A stretch of DNA of 64,000 nucleotides, from contig NC_088787.1 of assembly GCF_949628265.1 (NCBI RefSeq), positions 35,638,844-35,702,843 on the forward strand, written 5' to 3'. Each line of letters opens with the position of its first letter. Positions within the stretch are counted from its first letter, which is position 1. Source of the stretch: Cloeon dipterum (taxonomy: Eukaryota; Arthropoda; Insecta; Ephemeroptera; Baetidae). Below, piece by piece: positions 49,401 to 61,764 of the stretch. A program made the translations under genes and the position numbers. The notes beneath the pieces are model-generated. The model was not told where the DNA came from. It was given only the letters and a program-made list of their open reading frames with translations, and searched no databases.

Positions 49401-50747
49401 TGCTCACAATCTTTTCCAGGTGTACCAGGAATTTGGTCAGCGATCCCTTTTTTCTCTGGCGTTCTCTGATCAGTCCGAGCTGGAAGGGGGAAAGTTAAAA
49501 TCATCTTTCAGGTAATAAAGCTGTGAAATTTTTGCGCCACACAACTAATTTCACGCTAATTCTCGCACCAATATCCCGCCTAGTGGGTTTCGCAGCCTGT
49601 TTTTCCCGCGGATTGGACACTTTGCTTGCAGCAACCTCTCCTGCAGTTTCTTGTGAAGAACACTCATCTGACTCTGCTGAGTCTGTGGACGAATCATCAA
49701 AGCCAGCTCGGACGGATGGGAATGGCACTCCGTTTCTAGGGATGGGGATGTCTGGGCCTTCCAGCTCGCGAGGCTTCTTCCTATCACCTTTGGTTTTCAA
49801 TCCGCTTGGGCCTGCTACTGGGTGCACTAGTAAGCAAAGTGTCACTTAATTGATGATTTTCAAGATCCAAAGCGCGATGAAAATCGACTTACTCACCGAT
49901 TTTTCCAAGCTGGTCGCTTGCGCTTCCTTCAGTGTATGGCAGATGACTCTCACACTGGCTGCCATCTAACACAGGACTCATCTGTTCAACGTAGTCAAGG
50001 TCGAAGTCCACATGTGCGTCAGAGATGAAATCACTGTTTGGTTCAAGCTGCCCTCCGTTGGCGACGGAAGTGGCAGTCACTGGGGGCGCTGAAGGTGTAA
50101 GCAACCTTTGCGAAGGTTTACACGAAGGTACAGCCTGAGGAGGAGGCACCTCCTGAGGTGCCTCCTCAAGAGGTGCCTCCACAGTCATCTGGCCGGCAAG
50201 AGACTGGCGAGAACTGTGCGACAGAAAATATAAATTTGAATTGGGGGTATTTTTATGCAGATTAATTCAACACGCGATCTAATAAAATTCGGATTGAAGC
50301 TGTTTCAATAAAATGGACAACTTACTCTCTGATGGCGAGTTTTGAGATTAGCGTAGATTGGAAGCGGTTGATCCTCTGCGAATCTTTTTTTGTCTTGTTG
50401 AACACGTTGAATGCAGGACCAGAATCTGACAAACAGTGAATTTTTCTCTAGCTTAATTTTAATCCTGAATTTTTTTCCAAGGACTGAATGTTCATACCAC
50501 CAGCGAAGACTACCAAACTGTCATGCCCATCTTTATTCTTGACAACATCATCAAAGGTTGGGCATCTCGCAGTGCTATCGATCTTCTTGAGCGTCACAAG
50601 CCCTTTCGTGCTAACAAGCACCATGAACTTACACTGCGCGAACAGAGAACGAGGTTTGTTGCACTCATTCCGGCTTGATCGACTTTGCCTCTCAATTAAA
50701 TAGGAATGATACTGCAAGCACCGTAAATTTTTGAAAAAAGTAGACAT
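46497..50747 (-). CDS. Zinc-finger tyrosine recombinase with C-terminal AT-hook
   Basis: Ten exons (50498-50747, 50326-50425, 49897-50213, 49569-49826, 49408-49479, 49095-49283, 48783-49040, 47088-48721, 46785-47029, 46497-46671) join in phase to 1,165 residues. The N-terminal 480 residues are of unknown fold with a Pro/Glu-rich spacer. Next come a C2H2 finger (CYFC...HLREFH, about 519-540) and a C2HC finger (CPYC...HLQAC, about 605-625). The catalytic part has Arg in NARRATEGS (about 900), Arg in RAIRTSFAT (about 1020), His in LLMGHS (about 1046) and Tyr in DNYYDLP (1054/1055): the R-R-H-Y set of tyrosine recombinases. Spacing and a LEDY strand after the first Arg resemble Crypton-like animal recombinases. 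An AT-hook ends the protein. It is the likely mobility enzyme. Confidence 0.82.
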
Positions 50748-51059
50748 AATTTGAAATTTCTCTTTCGGGAGGGCCTTTTCAATTATTGCAAATTGTGCAT
50801 CGATCAATTGTTCATGGCACCCAGCAATTATAATAAATTTTAATTGTTGCCCTGCATCATTCCGCTTCAAGTTTCAACAATTTGGAAAGATTCCAGCAAT
50901 TTTAAATTTCTATAGGCAACTAATAAAAAAGGAGCGAATTCGCAAAAGGTGGGCATAATTTAAATTTAATATCATTGAAACGTGTGAGTGTGAAGCGCAC
51001 TGGTTAATTAAAGTCTAATAGTCGCATATCAATGAGGATGTCATCAGATATAATCAATT

Positions 51060-51359
51060 TTTAAAGATTGTTACCGTCTCAGACTGCATGGCAGACGCCT
51101 TCAGTGGTGCACGTTGTGCAGTGCTGTGCAGTGCCGATGGCGCCAAAAGGTTTCTGCACCTCCACTGCACATCAACTACACATCCAATGCACCAAAGACG
51201 CGGCGCCAAATCTTATTGTACATAGGCAGCAGCACTTGGATTGCAAGGACGTGCAGGCTGTCCGCACGTTTTTTTTCAGGGATTTTAATGCGATATTCGC
51301 CATTCGCCAGAGTCGGCACTCAACTTTTAACTTGATCGTGGGCAACGTTTTTGTGGAGA
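51060..51359 (+). promoter_or_regulatory. TGCAC-rich upstream patch of the first BEN-like gene
   Basis: The 300 bp between the divergent recombinase and BEN-like genes contain many TGCAC/GTGCA words (for example GGTGCACGTTGTGCAGTGC at 51104-51122, and CAGCACTTGGATTGCA near 51230). The block CAGCACTTGGATTGCA recurs at 52674-52689, upstream of the next gene. No sustained frame is supported here. The role as a shared control region is inferred. Confidence 0.4.
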
Positions 51360-52421
51360 ATGGATGGGCCAAAGAGGACAAAGATAAATGACGAGTGCGT
51401 GTGCTGCCATTGCCGCAACAAGATTAGGCTTCCCTTGGTGTGTATTTGTGCATGAATTATCTGCGCCATGGTGCTAAACTGCCTTAATTGTTTGACCTTC
51501 CAGAAGTTCCAAGCTGTCCCAAGCGATCTTTGGACCGCGTTTATTCAAGCAAAACGGAATGAACTGGCGGCCCAACTCGAAGTGCGCCAGCTCGAAACTT
51601 GGGTACAGCACGCCTCGCTCCAACAGAAGGACGAGGGTGATTTGGAACTGGATGCACTGCGTGATGAAAGTATGAAAAATATATCTAGCAGCCGGTTGTG
51701 ATTTTAAAGATTTACGATTATTAATTTGCAGAGCAACACGAGCAGGATTTCTATCTCTCGCAACTCGAGTTCAAAAACCCCGAGGACATCAGCAATGACG
51801 GAAGAAAGGTATATGGTTTTCTGTCTCCATCTTGCGACTGGTTTACTCACACAATCATGATTCTGTGATTCAGGCCGCGTTTTTTATAGTACGTGTATTA
51901 CTTTTGTTAGATTCACCACACGGAATGGACAGAATTGTTCAAAATTTTAAATCAAAAATTTAAACTCTGCATCACGTGTAGCAATTACCAATAACAATGC
52001 TAATATCTCTTTGCAAATTCTCAAGCTCATCTAATACGCGTTGCTTGCAGGTGATGTTTTACAAAAGTCCCAACGGCTACGCAATCTTGGACAAGGCCTT
52101 TGTAGATCAGATTTCCAAAGACGCGAAGACAGCAAAAGAATTGTTTGAGGAGCTCCTTCTGCGTCATTTCACACACGAGGCGCTCCTCAATGGAAGTCTG
52201 GATGGAGGCTGTGGGTTCCATCGACTGAATCCTCCGATGATTGATGCCATTTTCGGTGAGCATGATTAAGATTTGTGTGTTTTTCAATCCGGATAGCTAA
52301 TTACAAAATCTTTGCAGACATCATTCATGACGTCCATTCCAGAAGTGAGACCACAAGCCGCAACGCTTTCAAGGAGAGCCTGCGAAGGATGAGGGAGAGG
52401 ATCAGGGCAGAAGAGGCTTAA
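51360..52421 (+). CDS. BEN-like domain protein 1 with N-terminal Cys motif
   Basis: Five exons (51360-51437, 51504-51669, 51732-51808, 52051-52255, 52318-52421) join in phase to 209 residues. The N-terminus has a CVCCHC cluster that may bind zinc; the middle is polar and helical; the C-terminal half has the BEN-like pattern LFEELLLRHFTHEALLNGS, then a Leu-Asn-Pro-Pro segment and AIFDIIHDV. BEN domains bind DNA in animal repressors and occur in DNA viruses and transposons (known). The start at 51360 gives the only frame that joins to exon 2 in phase. Confidence 0.65.
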
Positions 52422-53213
52422 TAACACAAGCGACAACCGCAAATAAAGTCAATGTCCAAAAAGGAGTGTTCAAAATGCAAAAATTATTAATTTCCTTTCT
52501 CCGCCTGCCTTCATCAAAATTTGTAATTTTGCCACAATAAAAACATTTAAAATTTTAATTGGGCTTCTTTTCTGCAATTATCAAATCCAACTAATTAAAT
52601 TTCATCTAAGCCACCATCCGACGTGAGTAAAAAATTGAACGGAGTTGGCACGAATTTCCATTAAGTAGGCGGCAGCACTTGGATTGCAGCAACACAGGCA
52701 ACACTATTCCCCTTACCCATTCACAGCGTGCGCGTGGATAAACACAGAAGCGGTGCACCATCACCAAGAGCGTCAATTCGTTTTCTGGTCCTGCATTTAC
52801 ATACCTCTTGCGCCGTTTTCAAAGTTAGTATGTGCCCTTGTGTCTTGTAAAATGTTAAGATCGTATTTTTCCGTGTTTTCCAACCTCACTCGAACAAGTT
52901 TTTTGCATACCTTGAAATGTATGCATTGCATACTCGACTGCAATTGTTTGTCAGGGAAATGCAAATCATGTGAATTGACGTATTACATAGGGGTAATGTT
53001 CATTTTCCCACCGGATGGCTTTTTATTGCATTTGAGGACAATTGCAGACATGCGTTAAGCGTAATTCCCTTTGCTGGCAAATGTTTGTATGTGTTTGGCA
53101 CGGGGACTACATATGTGTTCGAATCTGTGTGCATGCTTTTTCGAATTACATTCGTGCAATCCACTGGCCGTGGCACGTAAAAATAATTTGATCGTCACTT
53201 TACAGTTTGAAAA
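52422..53213. other. Intergenic between BEN-like genes 1 and 2
   Basis: Poly(A) signal AATAAA near 52443 for gene 1. It contains the recurrent CAGCACTTGGATTGCA block (52674) and otherwise AT-rich sequence. No gene is supported. Confidence 0.6.
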
Positions 53214-54792
53214 ATGCAACAAGAAGCAGATCCAAGTGATGGGACTGAGAGCGGGGTCGTCTTCGACGTGAATGCACCAGAGCTGCAGCCGCTGGACCTG
53301 GACCACATTCTCAAGAATGCGTCAAGTGAGTTGTAATTTTCAATATATTTTTAATTCTTCGGTAATGTTCCTCTTTCTGGTTTACTTGTGCATGCGTGAG
53401 TGTTCCCCTGTTATCAGGGTTCATCAGAAACCCTCATTTATCCTCTAGAACCGACGACTTGCGAGAATTTGGAAAGCACTTTAATAGTCTTTTTTGCTTT
53501 CTGCCTCAGTTGCCGCTCCGGTTTGTGCAATTACCGAGGTGGAGTGCGAACAAGAATCAGAATCCGGAAGTGAGGATGTCGCAGACATGCAATTCTATTT
53601 CTATTAAACCTTTCATCTTTATCATGTAATACGCTTTCCTTGCAGATGACAGCGGAACGCCGTCTGATTCTTCAACCTCCAACCGGACTGAGAGTGAAGA
53701 AGAAGAGGAACCACCTCACGAACCACCTTCCAAGCGGCGAAAGTTTTCAGAAAGCGAATCGGAGGCGGATGACGAAGACCTGGCTGAAAGAGTGGCTGGT
53801 AAGCTGAAGGTTGAATTATTTTTAAATTGGCAGCTTCCTAAAACTCATACACCATGTTCAGCACTGAAAAAGGAGAGAGCAACATTGGTAGTGGCCAAGA
53901 TTGAACTGAAGCAGCAGGTCAATTTCCTAGAAGAGAAGAGGGCACGCCTCATGGAGGAAAATCAGTCATTGAGGGAGGAAGCCCAGGTTCAAGAACGGAA
54001 GGTGGAACTGCTGAAGAAAGCAAGGAGAGATTTCAAAAACCAAAACCTTGATAGTGTGCGCTCGCTGCAAAAAGCCGTTGTTGAACCTGGAACCAGGCGT
54101 TATGCGGCGGCAGTGTACTTGTAATAATCTTATTCTACCTTCATATAGTTACTTCATGAATTTTGTCGCAGGGACAGCAAGGATAATATTGAACAACAGA
54201 TTTCCAAAGATGGGTGGCGAGCCGTCCTCTTGAACGACCCCGATCTCCCTCAAAAGGTTAGTCATTCCGTGAGCGCAAAAAGCAGTAATTTAAATTCCAT
54301 TCATTTCCAGATGAAATCTGGCGCAAGATCCAGTGACAATCTCATTGCCATTGCGGACGGTGAGCTCAACGAGTGCTACGAGGAAAGTAAAGGCTCCTTC
54401 ATCTCCTGCTTGAGGCACGTCGCAATCTCCATTTTCCGCGTGGAACGCCTACTGTACTTCAGTTACGGCGGTACGAAGAGGACCGGACGGCGGGAGGCCA
54501 CTTTGTCCCTCCCACAGCCCCTGAAGGAGGCCTTCTTTGGTAATAATTTTCAGTTCGGAGTGTTTCTTTGTCTTACATAACCCTTTGCTTCCCAGACATT
54601 GCCACACAAATTGCCAGGATGGAACGGTACACGTGGTTCGAGAGGTCGAAAGGAGCCAGCTCATCAGTTTCAGATGTGAAACGTAGCGCAAAACGTGCCC
54701 TGGCTGACCTCATTACGGAGCGACGCCCAAAATCCAAGACAGATAAAGACGGAAGGAGCTCCACAGAATCGATTGATTCAGAAGATGATTAA
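53214..54792 (+). CDS. BEN-like domain protein 2 with coiled coil
   Basis: Seven exons (53214-53325, 53510-53569, 53646-53798, 53862-54120, 54172-54256, 54311-54539, 54596-54792) join in phase to 364 residues. An acidic N-terminus with a basic SKRRKF patch (possible nuclear signal) is followed by a coiled coil of about 60 residues rich in Glu, Lys and Leu, a QISKDGWRAVLL segment, and a C-terminal domain with SFISCLRHVAISIFRVERLL, an LSLPQPLKEAFFDIATQI stretch and a basic-acidic tail. It is closely related to the next gene in every part, and to gene 1 in the C-terminal domain. Probably a DNA-binding dimer; function inferred. Confidence 0.75.
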
Positions 54793-55917
54793 TTCAGCCG
54801 CCCAAATTCGGATTGGCAATTATTTTCGTTTACTTAAATTTGATACTTTGAACTAATCATTAATCTTAATTTAAATAAAATGGTAAGTACCCTTCATCTC
54901 TCATATTTTTTCTGCGTTTCATTACCTCCGATGAAAAGTGAACCATTACATTATCACAAGATTATGGCACCCTTCACTGATTAAAATTTATTTAACACAA
55001 CTTAAAGTTCCATACAGGCAGAATTTCATAGTGGATTCGTTGATATCTTCACTCCGGTTTAATTTTAGATTCCACATCGCAAGGTGAAGCGCAAGGTACA
55101 GCTGAATTTGACTGAAAATTGCAGGCAAATCGTTTGAAAATGGTTGAAAAATGGTTTGAAAAATTTCAGCAGTACTTCATAAAGCCTCCCAGCCCAGCCC
55201 CCACGCTATTCATGCTAACTCCTTTCTGAAGCCTCCTTGCGAAATCGTCACTACCGCAGCTAGCTAGGCTTTGGCGGCAATACTGCACTTCCACTGCACC
55301 AGAGAGCCGCTGGAGACCATAAAAACCTGTAATTGTTCCCCAATCTCCAGTTCATTTTCCAGTGTCACGTTTGAAATCGGAATGTAAGAACGCATTAATG
55401 TTAATTTTTTTGGGGGGGAATTATGCCCACCACATTTTCCATATTATTTGATTCCATCGCCACCGATTGATAATCGAATGTGTTTCTTTCAAGATTGCAT
55501 GATATCGCATGTAAATCAATGTAGCCAAATGCAGGAAATTCAGTGGACACTCTAAATTATAATACGGATGGCATTTTTATTTCCGTTTTGACACTCGTAC
55601 ATTAAATTTGAATGCGATAATCACGGAGCCCATGTATGTATGTATGTATGTATTTATGTGTTTGTATGAATGTGTTTATGCATTTTTCACGTGCAATTAA
55701 GTAATAACATGCATTACTGTGCATATGAAAGTACATAAGTACATACATTATGCATTTTTTTGGCAATTTCGCATTCAAATTTATGTGAAAATGTGTGCAT
55801 GTAAGGATGTGAACATGCATGCAATTTTGCATGAAAAAATGGTGAACTGGATATTTACATAATATTGATATTTTCCAAGCCAGTTATAATTGTTTGTGCA
55901 TTAATTTTCAGTCAAAA
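54793..55917. other. Intergenic between BEN-like genes 2 and 3
   Basis: No gene supported. Contains a TGCAC-rich patch near 55265-55310 and a (TATG)n run near 55634-55655. AT-rich elsewhere. Confidence 0.6.
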
Positions 55918-57345
55918 ATGGAAAGAGAGCCAGTTCAGGACCAGGCTGCGTCCGAAAAAGACCAGTTTGTCATTGCCGCAAGTAAGTTGAATATTACTTG
56001 GTTTTAAGTTGAAATTCGTCCAATTGTTATTTAATTTGTCACTCCGGTCGCATGTATTATCTCTGTTCTCATTTGGCCAACAGATGAGCTTCTGGAGCCC
56101 AATTATTTCGAGGTGGTAATTGACCAAGGTGACGTTGCAGGTGATGGCACGATGGAAGGTGGTCAAGGTACTTGTATTATTATTAATTTAAATATGCATC
56201 TCAAGGGTTTGGTTTAGGTGCAGTCGATTGCGCAGATCCGTTGGATGATCCCAACCCCGATGCTGCTGCCCTGCAAGACTTTGATCCGTTCATCGACTCA
56301 CCGCCATCGGAATGCCGCAACAGTCCAGTCCTCGCGCCCGCGAAAATTGATGACTCTCGCAAATGGGCTTGTAAGTTACTTGCATTTGATTTAATTCAAA
56401 GGCGGCAATTCAATATTCATATATTTTTTCCAGCTCTTGAAATAAAGATTGCAGACAATGAAATTCAACGCATTGTCATCCAGAAGAAGATTGCGGATCT
56501 CGAACAACGGATTGAGGTGCTCAAGAAGGAAAATGAGGCTTCAAAGAAGATTGTAGCATCAGCATCAAGCGCCAATTCGACAACACCTAGCGCGAGTCAG
56601 GTCGTGTCGGTGCACTCGCTGGAGAGTGCGATTGCGAAACAAGTGGCCCTAGTCGAGGACCCATACATGTGAGTAGTAAAAAATAACTTGCTAAACGGTT
56701 AATTCTAATCGTTGTCCTAGGCTGAACATGTTGCGCATCGAGCAGCGGGTGACTAATGAGGGTTGGGAGAACGTGCTGCTGGTGAATCCAAACGTCCGTG
56801 TAAATGTGTGATACACCGGGAATTAATTTATTGCACGTATCACTTCTGATTTTTGTTACAGACCCAATCCGGAGTGAAGGCCGGCAGTATTGCGATCACT
56901 GATGACGACCTGGAACTTTGCTTCAAGGACGGAAGGCAATCATTCTTCTCGTGCCTGCGCCGCGTTACTCTCACCATCTTCCGAATGGAAGTTATGAAGT
57001 ACTACAGCTTGCAAGGCACCAAAGGGACAGCGAAACGCAAACCCACCATGCACCTGCCAGACAGCTGCTTGTTGCAGTTCACTGGTACAATCTTGTTGTT
57101 CTTTCCGATGTTCCTCTTATTCCACATACATTTTTCCAGAGCTGGCCTACCAGATTGCCATCCGTATGAAGGGCAAGTGGCGCAATTCCAAGAAAGCCAA
57201 TGCCAACGTCATCGACACTGATGTCGTTGCCAGGAGGGTCCTCTCAAACATGCTCTGCGAGCGACGGCCAACTTACCAGCAGGAGGGTGATGCCAACAAC
57301 GTAAGTTCATCCGAAGACGCCGCTCTGGCTGATTCCGTTTTGTAA
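55918..57345 (+). CDS. BEN-like domain protein 3 with coiled coil
   Basis: Seven exons (55918-55981, 56084-56167, 56218-56370, 56434-56668, 56721-56799, 56862-57084, 57140-57345) join in phase to 347 residues. Acidic N-terminus; coiled coil (IADLEQRIEVLKKENEASKK, about residues 115-145); RVTNEGWENVLL, matching the QISKDGWRAVLL of protein 2; and a C-terminal domain with SFFSCLRRVTLTIFRMEVMK, a Leu-Pro segment and ELAYQIAIRM. The last exon reads through a possible GTAAGT donor at 57301. A tandem paralogue of the preceding gene. Likely DNA-binding, partner unknown. Confidence 0.75.
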
Positions 57346-57639
57346 GCCAATCGGATGGAAAGTAATACGAACAGTTGTTTCTTTTGTAAGATATTCAAAT
57401 AAAGTCCAAAAAATTTGTCACATTCATAGAACATTTCATTGACATCCATTGTTTTAATTGTAAAAATATTTAAATTAAACAGGAATGCCATAATGTAAAA
57501 TTCATTCCGTTCTGCCTAACTTGGTGCAAGAGCTGTTGACCAGAATCAAAGTGAATGTCCTCCAACCTCGATTTCCATTCTCTCAGCACTTTTACTCCAC
57601 TAAAAGCCAAAATTTTGCAAAATCTGGTGCGGGTTCTGT

Positions 57640-58730
57640 GCAGTACCTTGCCAATCCGATGCCAAACATGTGCAGATCTAGTGCCATTTGACTGCCAGAT
57701 TTCACTGCGGGTCTTGTGCGGACGCGATAAAAATCGAGATTGGTGCGATTTAAGTGCAAATGCGATGCAGAACAAGTGCAGAAACAATGCCAATGCAGTG
57801 CAAGAATCTGACAACGAGACCAGAATCAGGCAACCAGTAAGCATATGGAAAGACACTCGATTTATTTTCTCCGGAGTGATAGCCTTGCACCGCAAAAGCA
57901 TTGATTCTGGCACTCAAAAGGCACATGATCTGCACCCGTTTGGCAACGAAATGGCACCAGTTCTGCACAGAACCATTGCAAAGTCATGTTCCTGCACTGG
58001 ATAAGCCGTGATTCTGGCACTCATATGGCACAGCATGTGCACCCGTTTTGCATTGAACTGGCACCTGTTCTGCACAAAACATGCACAATGGCCATGGTGC
58101 CATGTTGCGGAAAATTGTCCATCGGCCACTTTTGCTTCGGGGGGTTTAGCCACGCTGCTTCTCACAGGGAAGCAGCGTTTTCACTCGGATCACGTGACTG
58201 AAGAGGCCGATGGACAGGGCGATTTTGAAGTGTAGACCACCAGAAAATTTTCCACGGCACGCGGCAATTTCCCTTGTGCAGGAATTGTCCAATACTGGTA
58301 CCAATCCGATGCCAAACATGTGCAGATCAAGTGCCATTTGACTGCCAGATTTTACTGCAGGTGATGTGCGGACGCGATTAAAATCGAGATTGGTGCGAGT
58401 AAAGTGCAAATGCGATGCAGAACAAGTGCAGAAACAATGCCAATGCAGTGCAAGAATCTGACAACGAGACCAGAATCAGGCAACCAGTAAGCATATGGAA
58501 AGACACTCGATTTATTTTCTCCGGAGTGACAGCCTTGCACCGCTTAAGCATTGATTCTGGCACTCAAATGGCACATGAATTGCACCCGTTTGGCATCGAA
58601 ATGGCACCAGTTCTGCACAGAACCATTGCAAAGTCATGTTCCTGCACTGGATAAGCCGTGATTCTGGCACTCAAATGGCACAGCATGTGCACCAGTTTTG
58701 CACTGCACTGGCACCTGTTCTGCACAAATT
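57640..58730 (+). repeat. Two direct ~400-bp TGCAC-rich repeats, 650 bp apart, upstream of the methyltransferase
   Basis: The segment from GCCAAACATGTGCAGATC (57661) recurs at 58311 and matches for about 400 bp, ending in GTTCCTGCACTGGATAAGCC. Both copies are packed with TGCAC, GTGCA and TGGCAC words every 15-30 bp. They fill the space just before the methyltransferase start and may be its control region, or a satellite seed. Confidence 0.85.
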
Positions 58731-58781
58731 ACGCACAAAACAATCATTCGCGGTGCTCTGTTGATCGCTTTTATTTCTACC

Positions 58782-61593
58782 ATGAGGCCGATCGGTTCTT
58801 TTGCCCGATTTGGGAAAAACTTCTGTAAGATAGTGAGCGCAGAAGAAGACCTGGCATTCAAATGTCCAGATATATACCACGTCACAGTGCTGGAGTTAGT
58901 ATTTTTTCATTAATCATTCCGATATCTAAAACAGTGTGTCTCCTCACAGACGCATACAAGAGACGCTAATCCAAAGCGGAGCGAGAAATGAGTTGGTGCA
59001 ACTCAAAGGTTGCAACTACGTCCAAGGTACAGCACTCGGTGATTCAATTATTGTTTTTCCATCCGCGGAAGAGGCTTCTGAAGGTGACTCATTCTTCTGC
59101 AGACTCTTGTAAGTTTATTTCACTTCGAGATAGTTCCAGCTCATTCAAGGTAACATACACTCTCATTCAGTTTTGATGGCTCCTCTTACACACCAACGAT
59201 GGTATTCAACGACGAGAAGAACTGGTGCCATTGCAAAGTAACATCTAACAAACGAAGGCAGCTAGCACGCACAATAACTGATGCATCGAATGGCACCACT
59301 ACTGTAAGTTACATTTTTCGTTTCTTTTCGCGGCAACAACTTTCACAATCGTATATATTGTCCTAGGTCCGGATTGGCTCGTCCGTGGTGATTGAGAAAG
59401 ATACATGCTTGGCCACGACATTCAAATCGGAGCGTTTGCCCCACGTGCCAGGGCAAAAATTGCTCCGCATTGTCCGCGTCGACAAAATCAGCGTCCCCAA
59501 AGGCTCTCAATCAGAATCAGAAAAAGTGCTCGCTGCGTCAAAGATTCGATTTGCAGTCACCTGTTTCGTCAGAGCTGCTGAGACAAACAGTTGTTCTATG
59601 GAAACACCTACAAATCTGCTGCACTTGTCTTCTTACCGTGATATATCATTTACCAAACCTTCCGCCTTTTTAAAAAACATTTCCTTTACAGAAACCGAGA
59701 TTTCTGGTGCACTCTTTGTCTCAGTGGTGAACGTGTTATTTCTTCCTACCCTAGAAGTTAAGTACATTGATGACGTTGACCAATACGGAATGGCGACATA
59801 CGTCTGCAATGGAATGCTCGACTTGCAAAACCAAAAAGTTGTATTCAAAAGTTGCATACGCCTGATTTCGTGGTAAAAATATGTTCTGTTCTCAGCTTTC
59901 GAAGATTGGTAGCGCCATTTCGTCACTCAAGAGTGTTCCTCCTGCTATCCAAAGGAAGCCACTCCGATGTCTTGATCTCTTTGCAGGATGCGGTGGATTG
60001 ACCCTCGGATTGGAAATGAGCAAACTGACTTCCAGCCTGTGGGCACTTGACTCAGATCCTATCGCATGCAAAACTTTTGCGGAGAATTTCCAACATGCCA
60101 CAGTTTTCCAAGCAACTGCAACAGATTGGTTAAAGGAGCTGAGAAGTGTAAGTCTTTTTTTGATTCCTAGCAAGAACAATTTCAAATTTCTATATCCTAT
60201 TAAGGGCCAACTGCTATCAAAGAAGGGTCAAAGACTGCCGCAACGCGGCGATGTAGAAATGATCGTAGGTGGCCCTCCGTGTCAGGGATTTTCACACCTA
60301 AATCGATTCAAGACAAGCAGCAAAGCTGCGAAGAACGTAGTTACTTTAATTGCTTTCAGATCGTGTTCTATTTTGAGTTTCGTGTTTTTTCAGAAATCCC
60401 AGGTTCCAGCATTTCTAGACATCGTCGCTTTCTACAAACCAGAATGCTTTTTAATGGAAAACGTCAAGTCATTCATTACAGAGGAAGGTGGAAAGCACTT
60501 CTTTGGGGCGCTGCAGACAACAAAAGAAATGGGGTACTATTTCCGATTCATGGTCTTGCAGGCTGCCGATTTTGGCGCACCACAACAGCGGCCAAGGTTG
60601 TTATACACTCATTCCGTCTTACGCCCTCTAACAAAAGTGCTCTTCTACTAGGTTTTTCCTATTTGGCACGCTTGACATCGGACGGTTGGCTGGTAAACCC
60701 ATTGCCACCCATTTCTCTGGGCTCACGATGACTAGTGTCAAAGCTGGCAATCATACTCTGGTTGGGAGCTAAACGACTCATGCTCCCCACCATAACCGAA
60801 ATTAACACTTATTTCCTTTTTCAGTCATTCGAGGACAAACAGGAGGCGTATTTTCAGAAGGTTTCTGTGTTCCACGCCATCGGGGATTTGCCAGATGTTG
60901 AGACACTTGAAAGCAGCAACAAGAGCTGCTACAATGCAATCACCTCTACTTTCCAATCGAAGGTGATGAAACAAATTAACATTTTTCGTTCCGCATTGAT
61001 TTCTTTGTTATCAGATGAGAGTCGGCAGTGAAAAATTGCGTATGCATAAACTGCCCACGTCCATCAGTCCAGAGGACAAGAAGAGGATGACGATGATTCC
61101 CCAGGGTTCAGATTGGCGATGCCTACCTCGGTACGAGGATGAAGAGCGCTTCAAAGCGTGAGTGTTACCTTTTCCTAATCACTCTTTAAAATGTATATTA
61201 TTCTACTTTTCCCCCCTTTCATTAGCGGAATGCCACTCGCTCCAAAGTCATTGGTAAAATCAGCACACTCAAATGGTGATTGGCGCGGAGCATACGGAAG
61301 GCTGCAGTGGTCGGATCTATTCATGACAGTTTTAACGAGGCCATGCATTGCTTCTAAGACTGGAAAAATCATTCATCCTATGTACCATCGAACGCTGAGC
61401 CTCCGAGAGTATGCCAGAGCCCAGACCTTTCCAGACAGATTTAAATTTAAAGGGGCATTGACTCAAGTACAGAAGCAGGTTGGCTACCATCAAAATTCCA
61501 TTCCGTTATTCTTTACCAATGGTGTTCTTGCAGATTGGAAACGCAGTACCTCCCCTGCTTGCAGAAGCAATCGGACGGTCACTCTTAATCTAA
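58782..61593 (+). CDS. DNMT1-type cytosine-5 DNA methyltransferase with BAH region
   Basis: First exons 58782-58894, 58950-59108, 59171-59303 and one from 59367 join in phase; borders around 59.6-59.9 kb are uncertain. About 700 residues. The N-terminal part holds BAH-like segments (VRIGSSVVIEK, LLRIVRVDKI, FAVTCFVRAAETN). The catalytic domain has LDLFAGCGGLTLGLE (SAM), GQRLPQRGDVEMIVGGPPCQGF with catalytic Cys, MENVKSF, QRPRFFLFG, YGRLQWSDLF and IGNAVPP in family order. The KGQRLPQ.GDVEM wording before PPCQGF is typical of DNMT1, not DNMT3. The targeting (RFTS) and CXXC modules of host DNMT1 are not seen, so it is a short form. It may be a captured host gene that keeps the element or its host methylated (inference). 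Confidence 0.85.
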
Positions 61594-61764
61594 ATAAACT
61601 TGTGCTCCCTCAATTCAGATCAAAATCTATTATAGCCACAATTAATTCAACTTCTCATAATTTGGTCTCTAGTTGTAACTATTAAAACGTGTTCCATTCC
61701 GGTTTGATTAATAAAACAATTACCGTCAAATAAAGTGTGTTTATTCCTTGTCTATCACTCTATA

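Noticed and set aside
51088-51290. Coding start for BEN-like protein 1 in the TGCAC-rich patch
   Set aside because: Frames there hit stops and do not join in phase with exon 2; the ATG at 51360 does.
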